Shown piece by piece: positions 8,871 through 16,738 of a DNA stretch of 64,000 nucleotides. The notes beneath the pieces were generated by a model that had not been told where the DNA came from, did no database searches, and saw nothing but the letters and a program-made list of their open reading frames with translations. Both the position numbers and the translations under genes were made by a program. This DNA is from an uncultured Cohaesibacter sp. (GTDB taxonomy: Bacteria > Pseudomonadota > Alphaproteobacteria > Rhizobiales > Cohaesibacteraceae), in NCBI RefSeq assembly GCF_963667045.1, contig NZ_OY762934.1, positions 4,532,501-4,596,500 on the forward strand, written 5' to 3'. The first letter of the stretch is position 1. Every line of letters begins with the position of its first letter.

Positions 8871-8921
8871 GGGGAGCAACGGATCTAACCAAGGTGAAGC
8901 GAGATTATAGAAGGACATGAA

Positions 8922-10142
8922 ATGGATCCCAGGGAACTGATCGGAAAAGTCGACGAAAAGGCCTGCCTAGATTTTCTGGCAAGCATGGTTCGTCACAAGA
9001 GTTACTCGGAAACCGAGGGCGAGGTTGCACTCGCCCGCTATATGGCCGAAGAGCTCGAGAAGCTTGGCCTCACCAGCGACCTTCAGCCGTTCGATGAAGG
9101 CCGTCGCTACAATGCGATCGGCACATGGAAGGGCGAAGGCGGCGGCAAGAGCCTGTTGTTCAATGGCCATCTCGATACCAATCCCGTCACGGAAGGCTGG
9201 ACCGTCGATCCATGGGGCGGCCTGATCGATGACAAGTTCATCTACGGCATCGGTGTCTCCAACATGAAGTCGGGCGACGCGGCCTATTTCTGCGCCGTCA
9301 AGACCCTGATCGATGCTGGCGTCAAGCTCAAGGGCGATGTGATCCTGACCTTTGTGGTCGGCGAATTGCAGGGCGGTCCGGGCACCGTGGCAGCCATCCG
9401 GGCTGGCTACAAGGCGGACTATTTCGTCAACAGCGAGCCGAGCGATCTGCAGGCCGTGACGATGCATGCCGAAGCGCTGACCTTCACCATCGAGCTCACG
9501 GGCAACACCCGCCATTTGTCCAAGCGCGAGGAAGCCGTTGACGCCATCGAAGCCGCCTGTGACATCATTCCGCGGATTAACGCGATGACCTTCTCTGGGG
9601 CTCTCAGCGATGAGCACAGGGGTATCAACCGCGGTCATGTCGGCGTCGTGCATGGGGCGCTGGGCAAGGATCTTGTCGAATGGCGTCCGCCGCAGGTGGC
9701 CGACTTCGCCCGCCTCAAGGGCACGGCACGCTATGCTCCTGGCCAGACTCGCGAAGGCGTTCTGGCTGACCTTCGAGCCGAGCTGGACGGGCTGGAAAGC
9801 CGCTTCCCCGGCCTCAAGGCAGTCATTCTGCCCGAAAGCGCCGAGGGTCGCCTGACCATGCCTGCCTTCGAGGTGTCCAAGGATTCCCGGATCGTCAAGT
9901 CGATCAACAAGGCCTATGAGACCGTGCGCGGCGAGCCACAGCCAACCGGTGCGATCACGCCGACCGGCTTCTACGGCAGCGATGCTGGCCATCTCTATCA
10001 TGAGCTGGGCATGGAAGGCATCGTCTGTGGTCCGGGCGGTCGCTACAACACCATGCCGGATGAGCGGGTGGACATTGCCGACTTCCTCGACATGATCCGC
10101 ATTTACATGCTGACCATTCTTGATATTTGCGAGGTTGCCTGA
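8922..10142 (+). CDS. M20-family protein with degenerate metal site (second of operon)
   Basis: A 406-residue M20/ArgE-DapE-like protein. The fold signature is clear (FNGHLDTNP, IYGIGVSNMKSG, LTFVVGELQGGPG, NSEPSDLQ, YNTMPDERVD). The family's five-ligand di-metal centre is not intact. His83 and Asp85 remain, but the bridging Asp is Asn114 (SNMKSG), the paired EE is Glu148-Leu149, Glu172 remains, and the C-terminal His is Asn376. It is therefore either a non-metallo or mono-metal enzyme, or a non-catalytic binding protein. The start ATG at 8922 has AGAAGGA at 8909. It ends one base before the M24 gene, in the same operon. Confidence 0.82.
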   Translation: MDPRELIGKVDEKACLDFLASMVRHKSYSETEGEVALARYMAEELEKLGLTSDLQPFDEGRRYNAIGTWKGEGGGKSLLFNGHLDTNPVTEGWTVDPWGGLIDDKFIYGIGVSNMKSGDAAYFCAVKTLIDAGVKLKGDVILTFVVGELQGGPGTVAAIRAGYKADYFVNSEPSDLQAVTMHAEALTFTIELTGNTRHLSKREEAVDAIEAACDIIPRINAMTFSGALSDEHRGINRGHVGVVHGALGKDLVEWRPPQVADFARLKGTARYAPGQTREGVLADLRAELDGLESRFPGLKAVILPESAEGRLTMPAFEVSKDSRIVKSINKAYETVRGEPQPTGAITPTGFYGSDAGHLYHELGMEGIVCGPGGRYNTMPDERVDIADFLDMIRIYMLTILDICEVA

Positions 10143-10143
10143 G

Positions 10144-11271
10144 ATGGCTTTCCCGCGTGAGGAATATGACTGGCGTCTGGGCAAGGCCCGGGCGCTGATG
10201 GACGCCCATGGCGTGGACATCATGCTGGCCGACTGTGCCGAGCTGATGACATGGCTGACGGGCTATGCACCCTCCGAGACGATGTACCGGGTTGTTCTGT
10301 TGCCCAAAGATGGCGAGCCGGTGTATGTGCTCAGAAGGCTCGATGAGGATCCCTGTCGCCGCAACAATCTGGTGGCGCGGATCGTGACCTTCGAGGATCA
10401 TGAAGAGCCACAGCTGGCAATCGCTGGCGTCCTGCGGCTTCTGGGGATGGAAAAGGCGCGCATTGGCGTTGATTTCAACTCCTACAGCTTCACCGTCCGT
10501 AGCTATCGCCGCCTGATGGAGTTGTTGCCGCAGGCGGTGTTCGTCGACTTGCCCGATGCTTCCGACGCCCTTCGCTGGATCAAGTCCGGGCGCGAGGTGG
10601 AGCAGCTGCGCGCCGCTGCCGCCATCGCCGACAAGGCCATGGGAGCGATTACCCATGACATCCGGGCTGGCATGTCACCGCGCGATGCTGCCGCCATTGC
10701 CGCCCGCACCTATCTTCTGGAAGGGGCGGACACTGGCGAGGTTGGCCCTATCGTTCGCTCCAGCGGCGGTCATGAGTTTCTCCATGGTGGCCTTGGCAAT
10801 GATCGCCTTCAGGATGGCGACATCCTGCATGTGGAGCTGATCCCCAAGATTGCTCATTATTGCGCCCGTCTGATGCGCCCGATTTTCATCGGCCAGCCAT
10901 CGCGGGAAACGGATGAGGCGGCCCGGATGCTGATTTCGCTTCAGGATCAGCAGATTACCGCGATGAAAAGCGGTGCGGTCGCGTCTCAGGTCGACGCCAT
11001 CCTGCGGCAGGGAGTGCTCAAGTCTGGTCTGCGCGACTCCTTTCCGAATGTCACCGCCTATACGTTGGGGATCTACAACCGGACCCCACGGAGCAGCGAC
11101 TTCTCCCGGGTCTTGCTGCCAACATCGGACTGGTCACTTGAAACCGGCATGGTGTTCCACCTCTACGCCTCCGCTCAGGGGCTAGGATTCTCCGAAACGG
11201 TGGTGGTGACCGAAGACGGTGGCAGACGGCTGACGCAGTTTGAACGAAGGCTTTTCAGCAGCCCGGCCTGA
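10144..11271 (+). CDS. M24 pita-bread family protein, creatinase/ectoine-hydrolase-like (metal ligands absent)
   Basis: A 375-residue protein with the creatinase N-domain (residues 1-130) and a pita-bread C-domain. An automatic annotation would probably call it Xaa-Pro aminopeptidase. The metal ligands of that enzyme are missing: the first Asp position reads HVEL (Glu231), the second lies in HYCARLMRP, the GHG.G histidine region reads LGIYNRTP, and EPG reads LYAS. His214 (FLHGG, near the creatinase active His) and Glu351 (SETVVVTEDGG) remain. That pattern resembles metal-free creatinase and ectoine hydrolase, so hydrolysis of a small C-N bond other than a peptide is plausible. The start ATG at 10144 directly follows the upstream stop. 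It ends the operon before a strong terminator. Confidence 0.8.
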   Translation: MAFPREEYDWRLGKARALMDAHGVDIMLADCAELMTWLTGYAPSETMYRVVLLPKDGEPVYVLRRLDEDPCRRNNLVARIVTFEDHEEPQLAIAGVLRLLGMEKARIGVDFNSYSFTVRSYRRLMELLPQAVFVDLPDASDALRWIKSGREVEQLRAAAAIADKAMGAITHDIRAGMSPRDAAAIAARTYLLEGADTGEVGPIVRSSGGHEFLHGGLGNDRLQDGDILHVELIPKIAHYCARLMRPIFIGQPSRETDEAARMLISLQDQQITAMKSGAVASQVDAILRQGVLKSGLRDSFPNVTAYTLGIYNRTPRSSDFSRVLLPTSDWSLETGMVFHLYASAQGLGFSETVVVTEDGGRRLTQFERRLFSSPA

Positions 11272-11297
11272 CACAGAGGCCTTTCCCTGATTGCTTC

Positions 11298-11337
11298 CTG
11301 ATGGCCCGAGCTGCTCGGGCCATCAGTCGTTTTGTCT
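11298..11337 (+). terminator. Terminator of the M20/ABC/M24 operon
   Basis: A perfect 13-bp stem (CTGATGGCCCGAG / CTCGGGCCATCAG) with a 3-base loop is followed by TCGTTTTGTCTTT. The gene downstream is on the opposite strand, so it may work in both directions. Confidence 0.9.
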
Positions 11338-11349
11338 TTCTGTGATTGC

Positions 11350-12381
11350 TCAGAGGGACAGCAGGGCGATGGCCGATGCGCCGAGGGCGCCGAGGAACAG
11401 GATGGACAGGGTGCCCGTTGCCAGAACCCGGCCGCTTGATGCAAAGACCGACTTGACGTCGACCATCAGGCCTAGACCAGCCATGGAGAGGATGGTCAGG
11501 AGGGTGGTGGTGTTCTTGATCGGAGGCATGGCGGCTTCGGGAATGGCGCCGAGGGACTGCAGGGCGATCATCAGGAAGAAGCCGATGATGAACCATGGCA
11601 CCAACTGACTGAGCCTGAGGCTCTTGCCGGTGCTTTTCTCAGCCTCGATCTCGGCCTTTCTGCTGGCTCGAAAGCCCAGGATAAGAATGACCGGCCCCAG
11701 CATCAAGACGCGCATCAGCTTCACCAGCGTGCCGAAATGGACGCTGATGGTGCTGACCGGGGCCGTGGCTGCCAGCACCTGCGGGACGGCGTAGACAGTC
11801 ATTCCGGCAAAGATGCCGAAGCGGTGCGGGTCGATGGCAAAGCTGTTGGCAAAGGCGGGCAGCGCCAGCACGACGATGATGCCGAGGGTGGCGGAAAAGG
11901 CGATGGCTGAGGCGATGTCCTCGGAATCTGCGTCAATTACCGGGGCGATGGCAACGATGGCCGAGTTGCCACAGATCGAGTTGCCACAGGCGACCAGCAT
12001 CGCCTGTTTTTCCGGCAGCCCCAAAAGGCGGCCGATGGTGTAGCTGGCGGTGATGGCAAGCGCCACGATGATGATGACCACCAGTAGCAGGAGCGGGCCG
12101 AGGGTCTTGATGATGGTCAGGCTGACCGAGGCGCCCAGCAGCACGATAGCCAGTTCGAGCAGATATTTTGCGGAGAAGTTGACGCCCTTGCGAAACACCG
12201 GGTTCATCCCCAGGATCGAATGCACAGCAGTGCCCAGAATGATCGAAAATACGAGGGCATCCATGAAGCAGTGGCCGGTCAGCTGGACCTCAAGCCACTC
12301 TGCTCCATAGGCGAGGATGGTGATGAGTCCACAGAGCAGGAAGCCGGGTAGAACTGATTGAATATATTGCCAGATACGCAT
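11350..12381 (-). CDS. YeiH-family (UPF0324) putative sulfate exporter
   Basis: A 343-residue multi-spanning membrane protein with about ten hydrophobic helices. It carries the family landmarks ILGTAVHS (helix 2-3), NFSAKYLLELAIVLLGA, a CGNSICGNSAIVAIAPVI motif around residue 130, and FGIFAGMTVYAVPQVLAA. Family members are described as putative sulfate or small-anion exporters, and experimental support is thin. It is divergent from a LysR regulator at 12488, the same arrangement as yeiH with a LysR gene in other bacteria. It ends at an SLL tail 10 bases past the terminator of the convergent operon. Confidence 0.88.
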   Translation of the reverse strand: MRIWQYIQSVLPGFLLCGLITILAYGAEWLEVQLTGHCFMDALVFSIILGTAVHSILGMNPVFRKGVNFSAKYLLELAIVLLGASVSLTIIKTLGPLLLLVVIIIVALAITASYTIGRLLGLPEKQAMLVACGNSICGNSAIVAIAPVIDADSEDIASAIAFSATLGIIVVLALPAFANSFAIDPHRFGIFAGMTVYAVPQVLAATAPVSTISVHFGTLVKLMRVLMLGPVILILGFRASRKAEIEAEKSTGKSLRLSQLVPWFIIGFFLMIALQSLGAIPEAAMPPIKNTTTLLTILSMAGLGLMVDVKSVFASSGRVLATGTLSILFLGALGASAIALLSL

Positions 12382-12425
12382 TGAAGTCTCTTTTGAATTC
12401 GTGAAATTGGCGCCACCATCTCATA

Positions 12426-12442
12426 ATTTTTCTTTCAAAAAT
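12426..12442. promoter_or_regulatory. LysR-type T-N11-A inverted repeat
   Basis: ATTTTT-CTTTC-AAAAAT is a perfect 6-bp inverted repeat with a 5-base spacer, in the AT-rich 106-bp gap between the YeiH-type gene and the LysR gene. Its shape fits the LysR-regulator consensus. Confidence 0.55.
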
Positions 12443-12487
12443 ATCGAATAATATAGTATGTTTTGTGAAATAGAATTGGATGGTTAA

Positions 12488-13375
12488 ATGACCCTTGAAC
12501 AACTGACGATCTTTGTGGCCGTGGCCGAGCGCCAACATATCACCCGAGCTGCGGAGGCGATCGGCCTGACGCCGTCAGCGGTCAGCGCGTCGATCAAGGC
12601 ACTGGAAGGCTTTCACAATGTGAAGTTGTTTGACCGGGTCGGGCGTGGCATTGAGTTGACCGAGGCGGGAGGCCTGTTCCTCAGGGAAGCCAGAGCGACC
12701 CTTGCCCGGGCCAATGCGGCGGCTCTGGTGCTGAGCGAGCTTGGCGGATTGAAGCGGGGCGTGTTGCATGTCCATGCCAGCCAGACCATCGCCAGCTACT
12801 GGCTGCCTTCGCACATGGTGCATTTTCATGATCTCTATCCGGATATCAGTCTGCGTCTGACGGTTGGCAACACGCAGACCGTGACGCGTGCGGTGGAGGA
12901 GGGACAGGCGGAAATCGGCTTTGTCGAGGGGGATGTCGATGCGCCGCTGTTGCGGTCGGACAAGCTGATTGACGACGAAATCGCCATTGTCATTGCACCG
13001 GATCATCCCTTGGCAAGCGCCTCCGCGTCTGACTATCTGCCCCTCATCCGCAAAACCTACTGGATCATGCGCGAACAAGGGTCCGGCACCCGCTCCACCT
13101 TCGAGTCGGCGATGAAACGCCTCGGGGTGGCGCCGGAAAGCCTGAAGCTGGCGCTGGAATTCCCCAGCAACGAGGCGGTGCTGTCGGCTCTGGTGGGCAG
13201 CGCCTACGCGGGTGCGGTTTCCCGCATAGCGGCTCGGCCATTGGTGGCAACAGGCGAGATCACCTTTGCCGACATTCCGTTTCCGCCAAGAGATTTCATG
13301 GCACTTAGCCACCGCGCGCGCACATTGAGCCCGGCTGCCCGCGAGTTTCTGCGACTGTGTCACGAAACGGGCTGA
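12488..13375 (+). CDS. LysR-family transcriptional regulator
   Basis: A 295-residue LysR regulator. The N-terminal helix-turn-helix is TLEQLTIFVAVAERQHITRAAEAIGLTPSAVS.. (residues 2-60), followed by the linker helix and a periplasmic-binding-like effector domain (residues about 90-290) with the VGNTQTV and IVIAPDHPLA segments. The N-terminal order resembles YeiE/CysB-like members adjacent to yeiH genes. The start ATG at 12488 gives the classic MTLEQL start. It is divergent from the YeiH-type exporter, which it probably controls through the T-N11-A site between them. It is convergent with the amino-acid ABC operon. Confidence 0.9.
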   Translation: MTLEQLTIFVAVAERQHITRAAEAIGLTPSAVSASIKALEGFHNVKLFDRVGRGIELTEAGGLFLREARATLARANAAALVLSELGGLKRGVLHVHASQTIASYWLPSHMVHFHDLYPDISLRLTVGNTQTVTRAVEEGQAEIGFVEGDVDAPLLRSDKLIDDEIAIVIAPDHPLASASASDYLPLIRKTYWIMREQGSGTRSTFESAMKRLGVAPESLKLALEFPSNEAVLSALVGSAYAGAVSRIAARPLVATGEITFADIPFPPRDFMALSHRARTLSPAAREFLRLCHETG

Positions 13376-13395
13376 GCGCTGCGCCTGCGGGCGGG

Positions 13396-14130
13396 TCAGC
13401 GCGGACCCAGCACGCGGGCAAGAAAATCGCGGGTGCGTTCCTGTCTGGGATTGGAGAAGATGTCGGCAGGTGTCCCCTGTTCGAGGATGCTGCCCTTGTC
13501 CAGAAAGCAGACCTTGTCGGCCACATCGCGGGCAAATGCCATCTCATGGGTGGCCAGAACCATGGTCATGCCATCCTGCTTGAGGGATTTGAGCACCTGC
13601 AGGACCTCGTTGACCAGTTCCGGGTCTAGTGCCGAGGTGATCTCGTCAAACAGCATGATCTCGGGCTTCATGGCCAGAGCCCGGACGATGGCGACGCGTT
13701 GCTGTTGTCCGCCAGAGAGCTGGTCGGGATAGTGGTGCATCCGGTCCTTGAGGCCGAAACGATCGAACAGCGCTTCGACGGCGGGGCGCAAGGCATCGCG
13801 GGATGTCTTGAAGATCCGGCGCGGGGCGAGCATCACATTCTCTTCCGCAGTCATGTGCGGGAAGAGGTTGAAGGACTGGAAGACGATGCCGATGCGCTGG
13901 CGGATTGGCTGCGGATCGAGCGCCGGGTCGGCAATCTCGGCTCCGTCGAGCCAGATCTCGCCATCGTCGACCGGTTCGAGCAGGTTGATGCAGCGTAGAA
14001 GCGTCGACTTGCCCGAACCCGATGCGCCGATGAGGCAGGTCATCTCGCCTTCGGCGACATCCAGCGATATGCCGTTGAGCACCTTGGTGTGGCCGAAGGA
14101 TTTGTGGACATTCTTGACTTGCAGTTTCAT
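13396..14130 (-). CDS. Polar amino-acid ABC transporter ATP-binding protein (GlnQ/HisP type)
   Basis: A 244-residue ATPase with the PAAT-family signature: Walker [26 protein letters not shown]-loop [12 protein letters not shown], signature LSGGQQQR, Walker [15 protein letters not shown], then [17 protein letters not shown] and a C-terminal FLARVL. It energises import of a polar amino acid or related compound by the permease encoded just upstream. The start ATG at 14130 overlaps the permease stop as ATGA. The open frame further upstream is only a shadow of the permease gene. It is the last gene of the operon and converges on the LysR gene. Confidence 0.93.
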   Translation of the reverse strand: MKLQVKNVHKSFGHTKVLNGISLDVAEGEMTCLIGASGSGKSTLLRCINLLEPVDDGEIWLDGAEIADPALDPQPIRQRIGIVFQSFNLFPHMTAEENVMLAPRRIFKTSRDALRPAVEALFDRFGLKDRMHHYPDQLSGGQQQRVAIVRALAMKPEIMLFDEITSALDPELVNEVLQVLKSLKQDGMTMVLATHEMAFARDVADKVCFLDKGSILEQGTPADIFSNPRQERTRDFLARVLGPR

Positions 14131-14957
14131 GAGCGGGCCCGATTTTGCTTGGCGAGCATATGGTCTGCCAGCCGCGTCGCCGGGATGGTGACAACCAGAA
14201 AGATCGCGGCGGCGACGACATAGGGGGTGAAGCTGGCCAGCAGCGACTTGAACACCCCGGCCTGACGGAAAATCTCCACCGGTCCAATGAAGGACAGCAG
14301 CGCCACGTCCTTTTGCAGGGCGATGAGAATATTCATCTGCGCCGGGACCACACGCCGGATTGCCTGTGGCAGGATGACGAAACGCATGGTGTCCGAGGGC
14401 GAGATGCCAAGCGATAGCGCGGCATTGCGCTGGGAGGCGTGGATGCTTTCGATGCCGGAGCGGAAGATCTCGGCGACATAGGCGGCATAGGTCAGCACAA
14501 GCGCCACGGTGCCCCACAGATAGGGCGAATTGAACGGACGCTGCAGGCCCAGGCCAGGGATGCCGAAGCCGATGAGATAGACCACCAGCACCACCGGCAC
14601 GCCGCGGAAAACGTCGGTATAGAGAATGCCGAACAGGCGCAGCGGATAGAATACCGGGTCGCGCACGTCCCGGGCCAGGGCGATGGCAAGGCCAAGGACG
14701 GCGATCAGCGGCACGGACCACGCGAAGATTGCCACATCCAGCAGGAAGGCATTGAGCAGCTTGGGAAAGGTGCGGACAACGATGTCCCAGTTGAAGAAGC
14801 TCTGCTTGACCCGTTCCCAACCCGGTGTCAGCGGGATGAGGACCACCAGCGCCGCGACAACGACGCTGGTGGAAATGGCGGCAAGGATCATCGAACGGCG
14901 TTTGAGCTTGCGCTCATGAGCCTGCCGACGGGTTAGTCCCTTTTTGCTATCCGACAT
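14127..14957 (-). CDS. Polar amino-acid ABC transporter permease (HisM/GlnP type)
   Basis: A 276-residue inner-membrane permease with an N-terminal basic stretch ([17 protein letters not shown]), five or six membrane helices, and the PAAT coupling motif [18 protein letters not shown] followed by [20 protein letters not shown] single permease gene is present, so the channel is probably a homodimer. The ATG at 14957 shares its A with the TGA of the binding-protein gene (TGATG), indicating translational coupling. A GTG one codon earlier is possible. Confidence 0.92.
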   Translation of the reverse strand: MSDSKKGLTRRQAHERKLKRRSMILAAISTSVVVAALVVLIPLTPGWERVKQSFFNWDIVVRTFPKLLNAFLLDVAIFAWSVPLIAVLGLAIALARDVRDPVFYPLRLFGILYTDVFRGVPVVLVVYLIGFGIPGLGLQRPFNSPYLWGTVALVLTYAAYVAEIFRSGIESIHASQRNAALSLGISPSDTMRFVILPQAIRRVVPAQMNILIALQKDVALLSFIGPVEIFRQAGVFKSLLASFTPYVVAAAIFLVVTIPATRLADHMLAKQNRARS

Positions 14958-15784
14958 CACTTGATGACCGGTACGCCAGTGCTTTCGGCAAGCCAGGTGG
15001 CTTCCAGTTTGGCCAGTGTGCCATCCTGCTTGATCGCCGTGATCGCTTCGTCAATGCAGGATTTCAGCGGGCTGCCTTCTTCCATCAGCATGCCGAACTG
15101 GTCCGGGTTGGTCGAGCGCTCTGCCGGGAACTGGCCCAGCACAACGCCGTCATTGACGGTGACGGCTGCCAGAAACAGCGCGGTTGGCAAGTCGAACAGG
15201 GCGGCATCGATCTGGCCAGCCTGAAGGGCGGCGGAGACGTCGGCATTGTCATTATAGAGCATCGGGTCGCTGTCGGGGTTGACCAGACCGATGAGCATCG
15301 GCACTGCCGTGGTGGAGGCCTGAGCCCCCCATTTCAGCTTCTTGAGCGAGTCCATCGTCGGTTTGGCACCGCCTGCAACGATCTGCTTGGTGGTCAGCAC
15401 GGCCATGGCAGAGGTGTAGTAGGGTTCGGAGAAATCGACAACCTTGTCGCGATCGGCCGTGATCGAGAACTGCTGCATGTTGACATCGAAACTCTTGGCG
15501 CCGGGCTGGATCGACTCGTCAAAGGAGGCGCGCACCCAACTGACATGGTCGGCGTCAAACCCCATCTTGTCCGCAACCGCATAGGCGACGGCGGCTTCAA
15601 AGCCCTTGCCGCTTTCCGGGGCGTCATCGATGACCCATGGGAAATAGGCCGGGTTGCCGGTCGCGATGGTCAAGGTGCCGTCGTGCAGGGTTTTGCCGGT
15701 TGCGCATGGTCCGGCAGCGAATGCGGTGCTGGCACTGACTGATAGGGCGGCAGCAAGTGCCATGAGTTTCAACGGCGATGTCAT
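14957..15784 (-). CDS. Polar amino-acid ABC transporter substrate-binding protein
   Basis: A 275-residue periplasmic binding protein of SBP family 3. A signal peptide (KLMALAAALSVSASTAFA) is followed by the mature start AGPCATGKTL. The core has GTLTIATGNPAYFPW, GKGFEAAVAYAVADKMGF, DVNMQQFSIT.DR and VDFSEPYYTSAMAV, typical of amino-acid or opine-type ligands. The ligand-binding arginine/aspartate pattern is not clear enough to name the substrate. The start ATG at 15784 has AAGGAAG upstream. It is the first gene of the binding protein-permease-ATPase operon. Confidence 0.92.
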   Translation of the reverse strand: MTSPLKLMALAAALSVSASTAFAAGPCATGKTLHDGTLTIATGNPAYFPWVIDDAPESGKGFEAAVAYAVADKMGFDADHVSWVRASFDESIQPGAKSFDVNMQQFSITADRDKVVDFSEPYYTSAMAVLTTKQIVAGGAKPTMDSLKKLKWGAQASTTAVPMLIGLVNPDSDPMLYNDNADVSAALQAGQIDAALFDLPTALFLAAVTVNDGVVLGQFPAERSTNPDQFGMLMEEGSPLKSCIDEAITAIKQDGTLAKLEATWLAESTGVPVIK

Positions 15785-16120
15785 GAGGGCTTCCTTTTTC
15801 CTCGCGTGTGGCAGTTCCGGTTTTGACTGGCAGGCATCATTGAGCGCCCGGGAGCATCTGGTGCCGTAGCGTATCCGTCTGTTCTTGCATGGTCCGGTCT
15901 CAAACATTCTTACATGCTCCGGGTCGGGCAGGCGGCGCTATGGGATTAGATGAAACAATTTGAGGGGATATGTCCAGTATGGAAAGGTCATTTTCAGCTG
16001 TTGCCACACTTTGGGAGAGGAGAAGAGTGAAGGATCCTTGTCACTTCGTTCCTCTCTGTCAATGGGCTGGTGCGATGCGCTGGGATGGCTGCGCACTCCT
16101 GCGCGGGACAAGGGGGCGCG
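15785..16120. other. Upstream region of the amino-acid ABC operon, with a long imperfect inverted repeat
   Basis: No gene is seen in this stretch. It should hold the minus-strand promoter of the binding-protein gene. A long imperfect inverted repeat lies at 16015-16056, formed by GAGAGGA/TCCTCTC outer arms, AGTGA/TCACT inner arms and the central palindrome AGGATCCT. It has no T-run on either side, so it is not an ordinary terminator. Confidence 0.5.
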
Positions 16121-16729
16121 CTAGCCTTTGAGGTCTTTGGCGTTCCAGATGCTGACCTTGCCCTCTTCGATGAGGCACATGCAACCGGTGCCGACCTTGG
16201 CTTCGCTTGCTGCGATGCCATAGTGCGGTGAGACAATCCTCAGAATGCCGTTGCTGGTGACGATGACGGCCGTGGCGTCCGGGCCGTGGGCTACCGCGAT
16301 CTCGGCGATCATGGCGTTCCAGTTGGCAAGGATCGTTGCCGGGTCGGGGCTCCAGCCGAAGCCTTCCGGCCAGATGCTGTTCTTTTGCCAGCCGTCGATG
16401 GCATCGTCACCGTGGTCCTTACGGATGTCATCGTTCGATCTGGCTTCCCAGAGGCCATAGTCGATTTCCCTCAAGGCATCGCTGATGGTGACATCAATGT
16501 CGGTCCAGCCTGCAGCCTTGATGGCGATGTCGGCAGTCTCCACGGTGCGCTTGAGAGGGCCGCAGTAGATGGCCGATGGCGCAAGATCGCTGTCGGCGAG
16601 CGCCTTGCCAACGGCCTCGGCCTGTTCCTTGCCCTTCTGCACAAGCGGCAGGTCGCTTCTGGCTCCAACCCAGACGACCTTGTCGCCAGCTGCGAATGTG
16701 TTGCCATGCCTGATCAGCACAAGTTTCAT
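16121..16729 (-). CDS. Histidine-phosphatase-superfamily protein lacking the second active-site histidine
   Basis: A 202-residue protein of the phosphoglycerate-mutase-like superfamily. It has the RHGN motif with the phospho-acceptor His8, the LKRTVETA arginine region, and REIDYG with the acid Glu88. The second conserved motif, normally (V/S)SHG, reads TSNG (Asn160), so the second catalytic His is replaced. Activity may be altered or lost. The gene lies 9 bases after a divergent KdsB-like nucleotidyltransferase gene, suggesting a shared sugar-nucleotide pathway. A stretch of EGFGWSPDP is not typical of cofactor-dependent mutases. Confidence 0.85.
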   Translation of the reverse strand: MKLVLIRHGNTFAAGDKVVWVGARSDLPLVQKGKEQAEAVGKALADSDLAPSAIYCGPLKRTVETADIAIKAAGWTDIDVTISDALREIDYGLWEARSNDDIRKDHGDDAIDGWQKNSIWPEGFGWSPDPATILANWNAMIAEIAVAHGPDATAVIVTSNGILRIVSPHYGIAASEAKVGTGCMCLIEEGKVSIWNAKDLKG

Positions 16730-16738
16730 GATGGCCTC

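Noticed and set aside
10144-11271. Naming the M24 gene as ectoine hydrolase (DoeA)
   Set aside because: The metal-free site is similar, but no doeB, doeC, ectoine transporter or AsnC-type regulator is adjacent. A family-level call is safer.
13376-13402. GCGCTG/CAGCGC stem between the convergent LysR gene and ABC operon
   Set aside because: It has a long GC-rich loop and no T-run, so there is not enough support for a terminator.
14131-14820. An upstream extension of the amino-acid ABC ATPase frame
   Set aside because: That part overlaps the permease gene in another frame. The ATPase starts at its usual [13 protein letters not shown] after an ATGA overlap.
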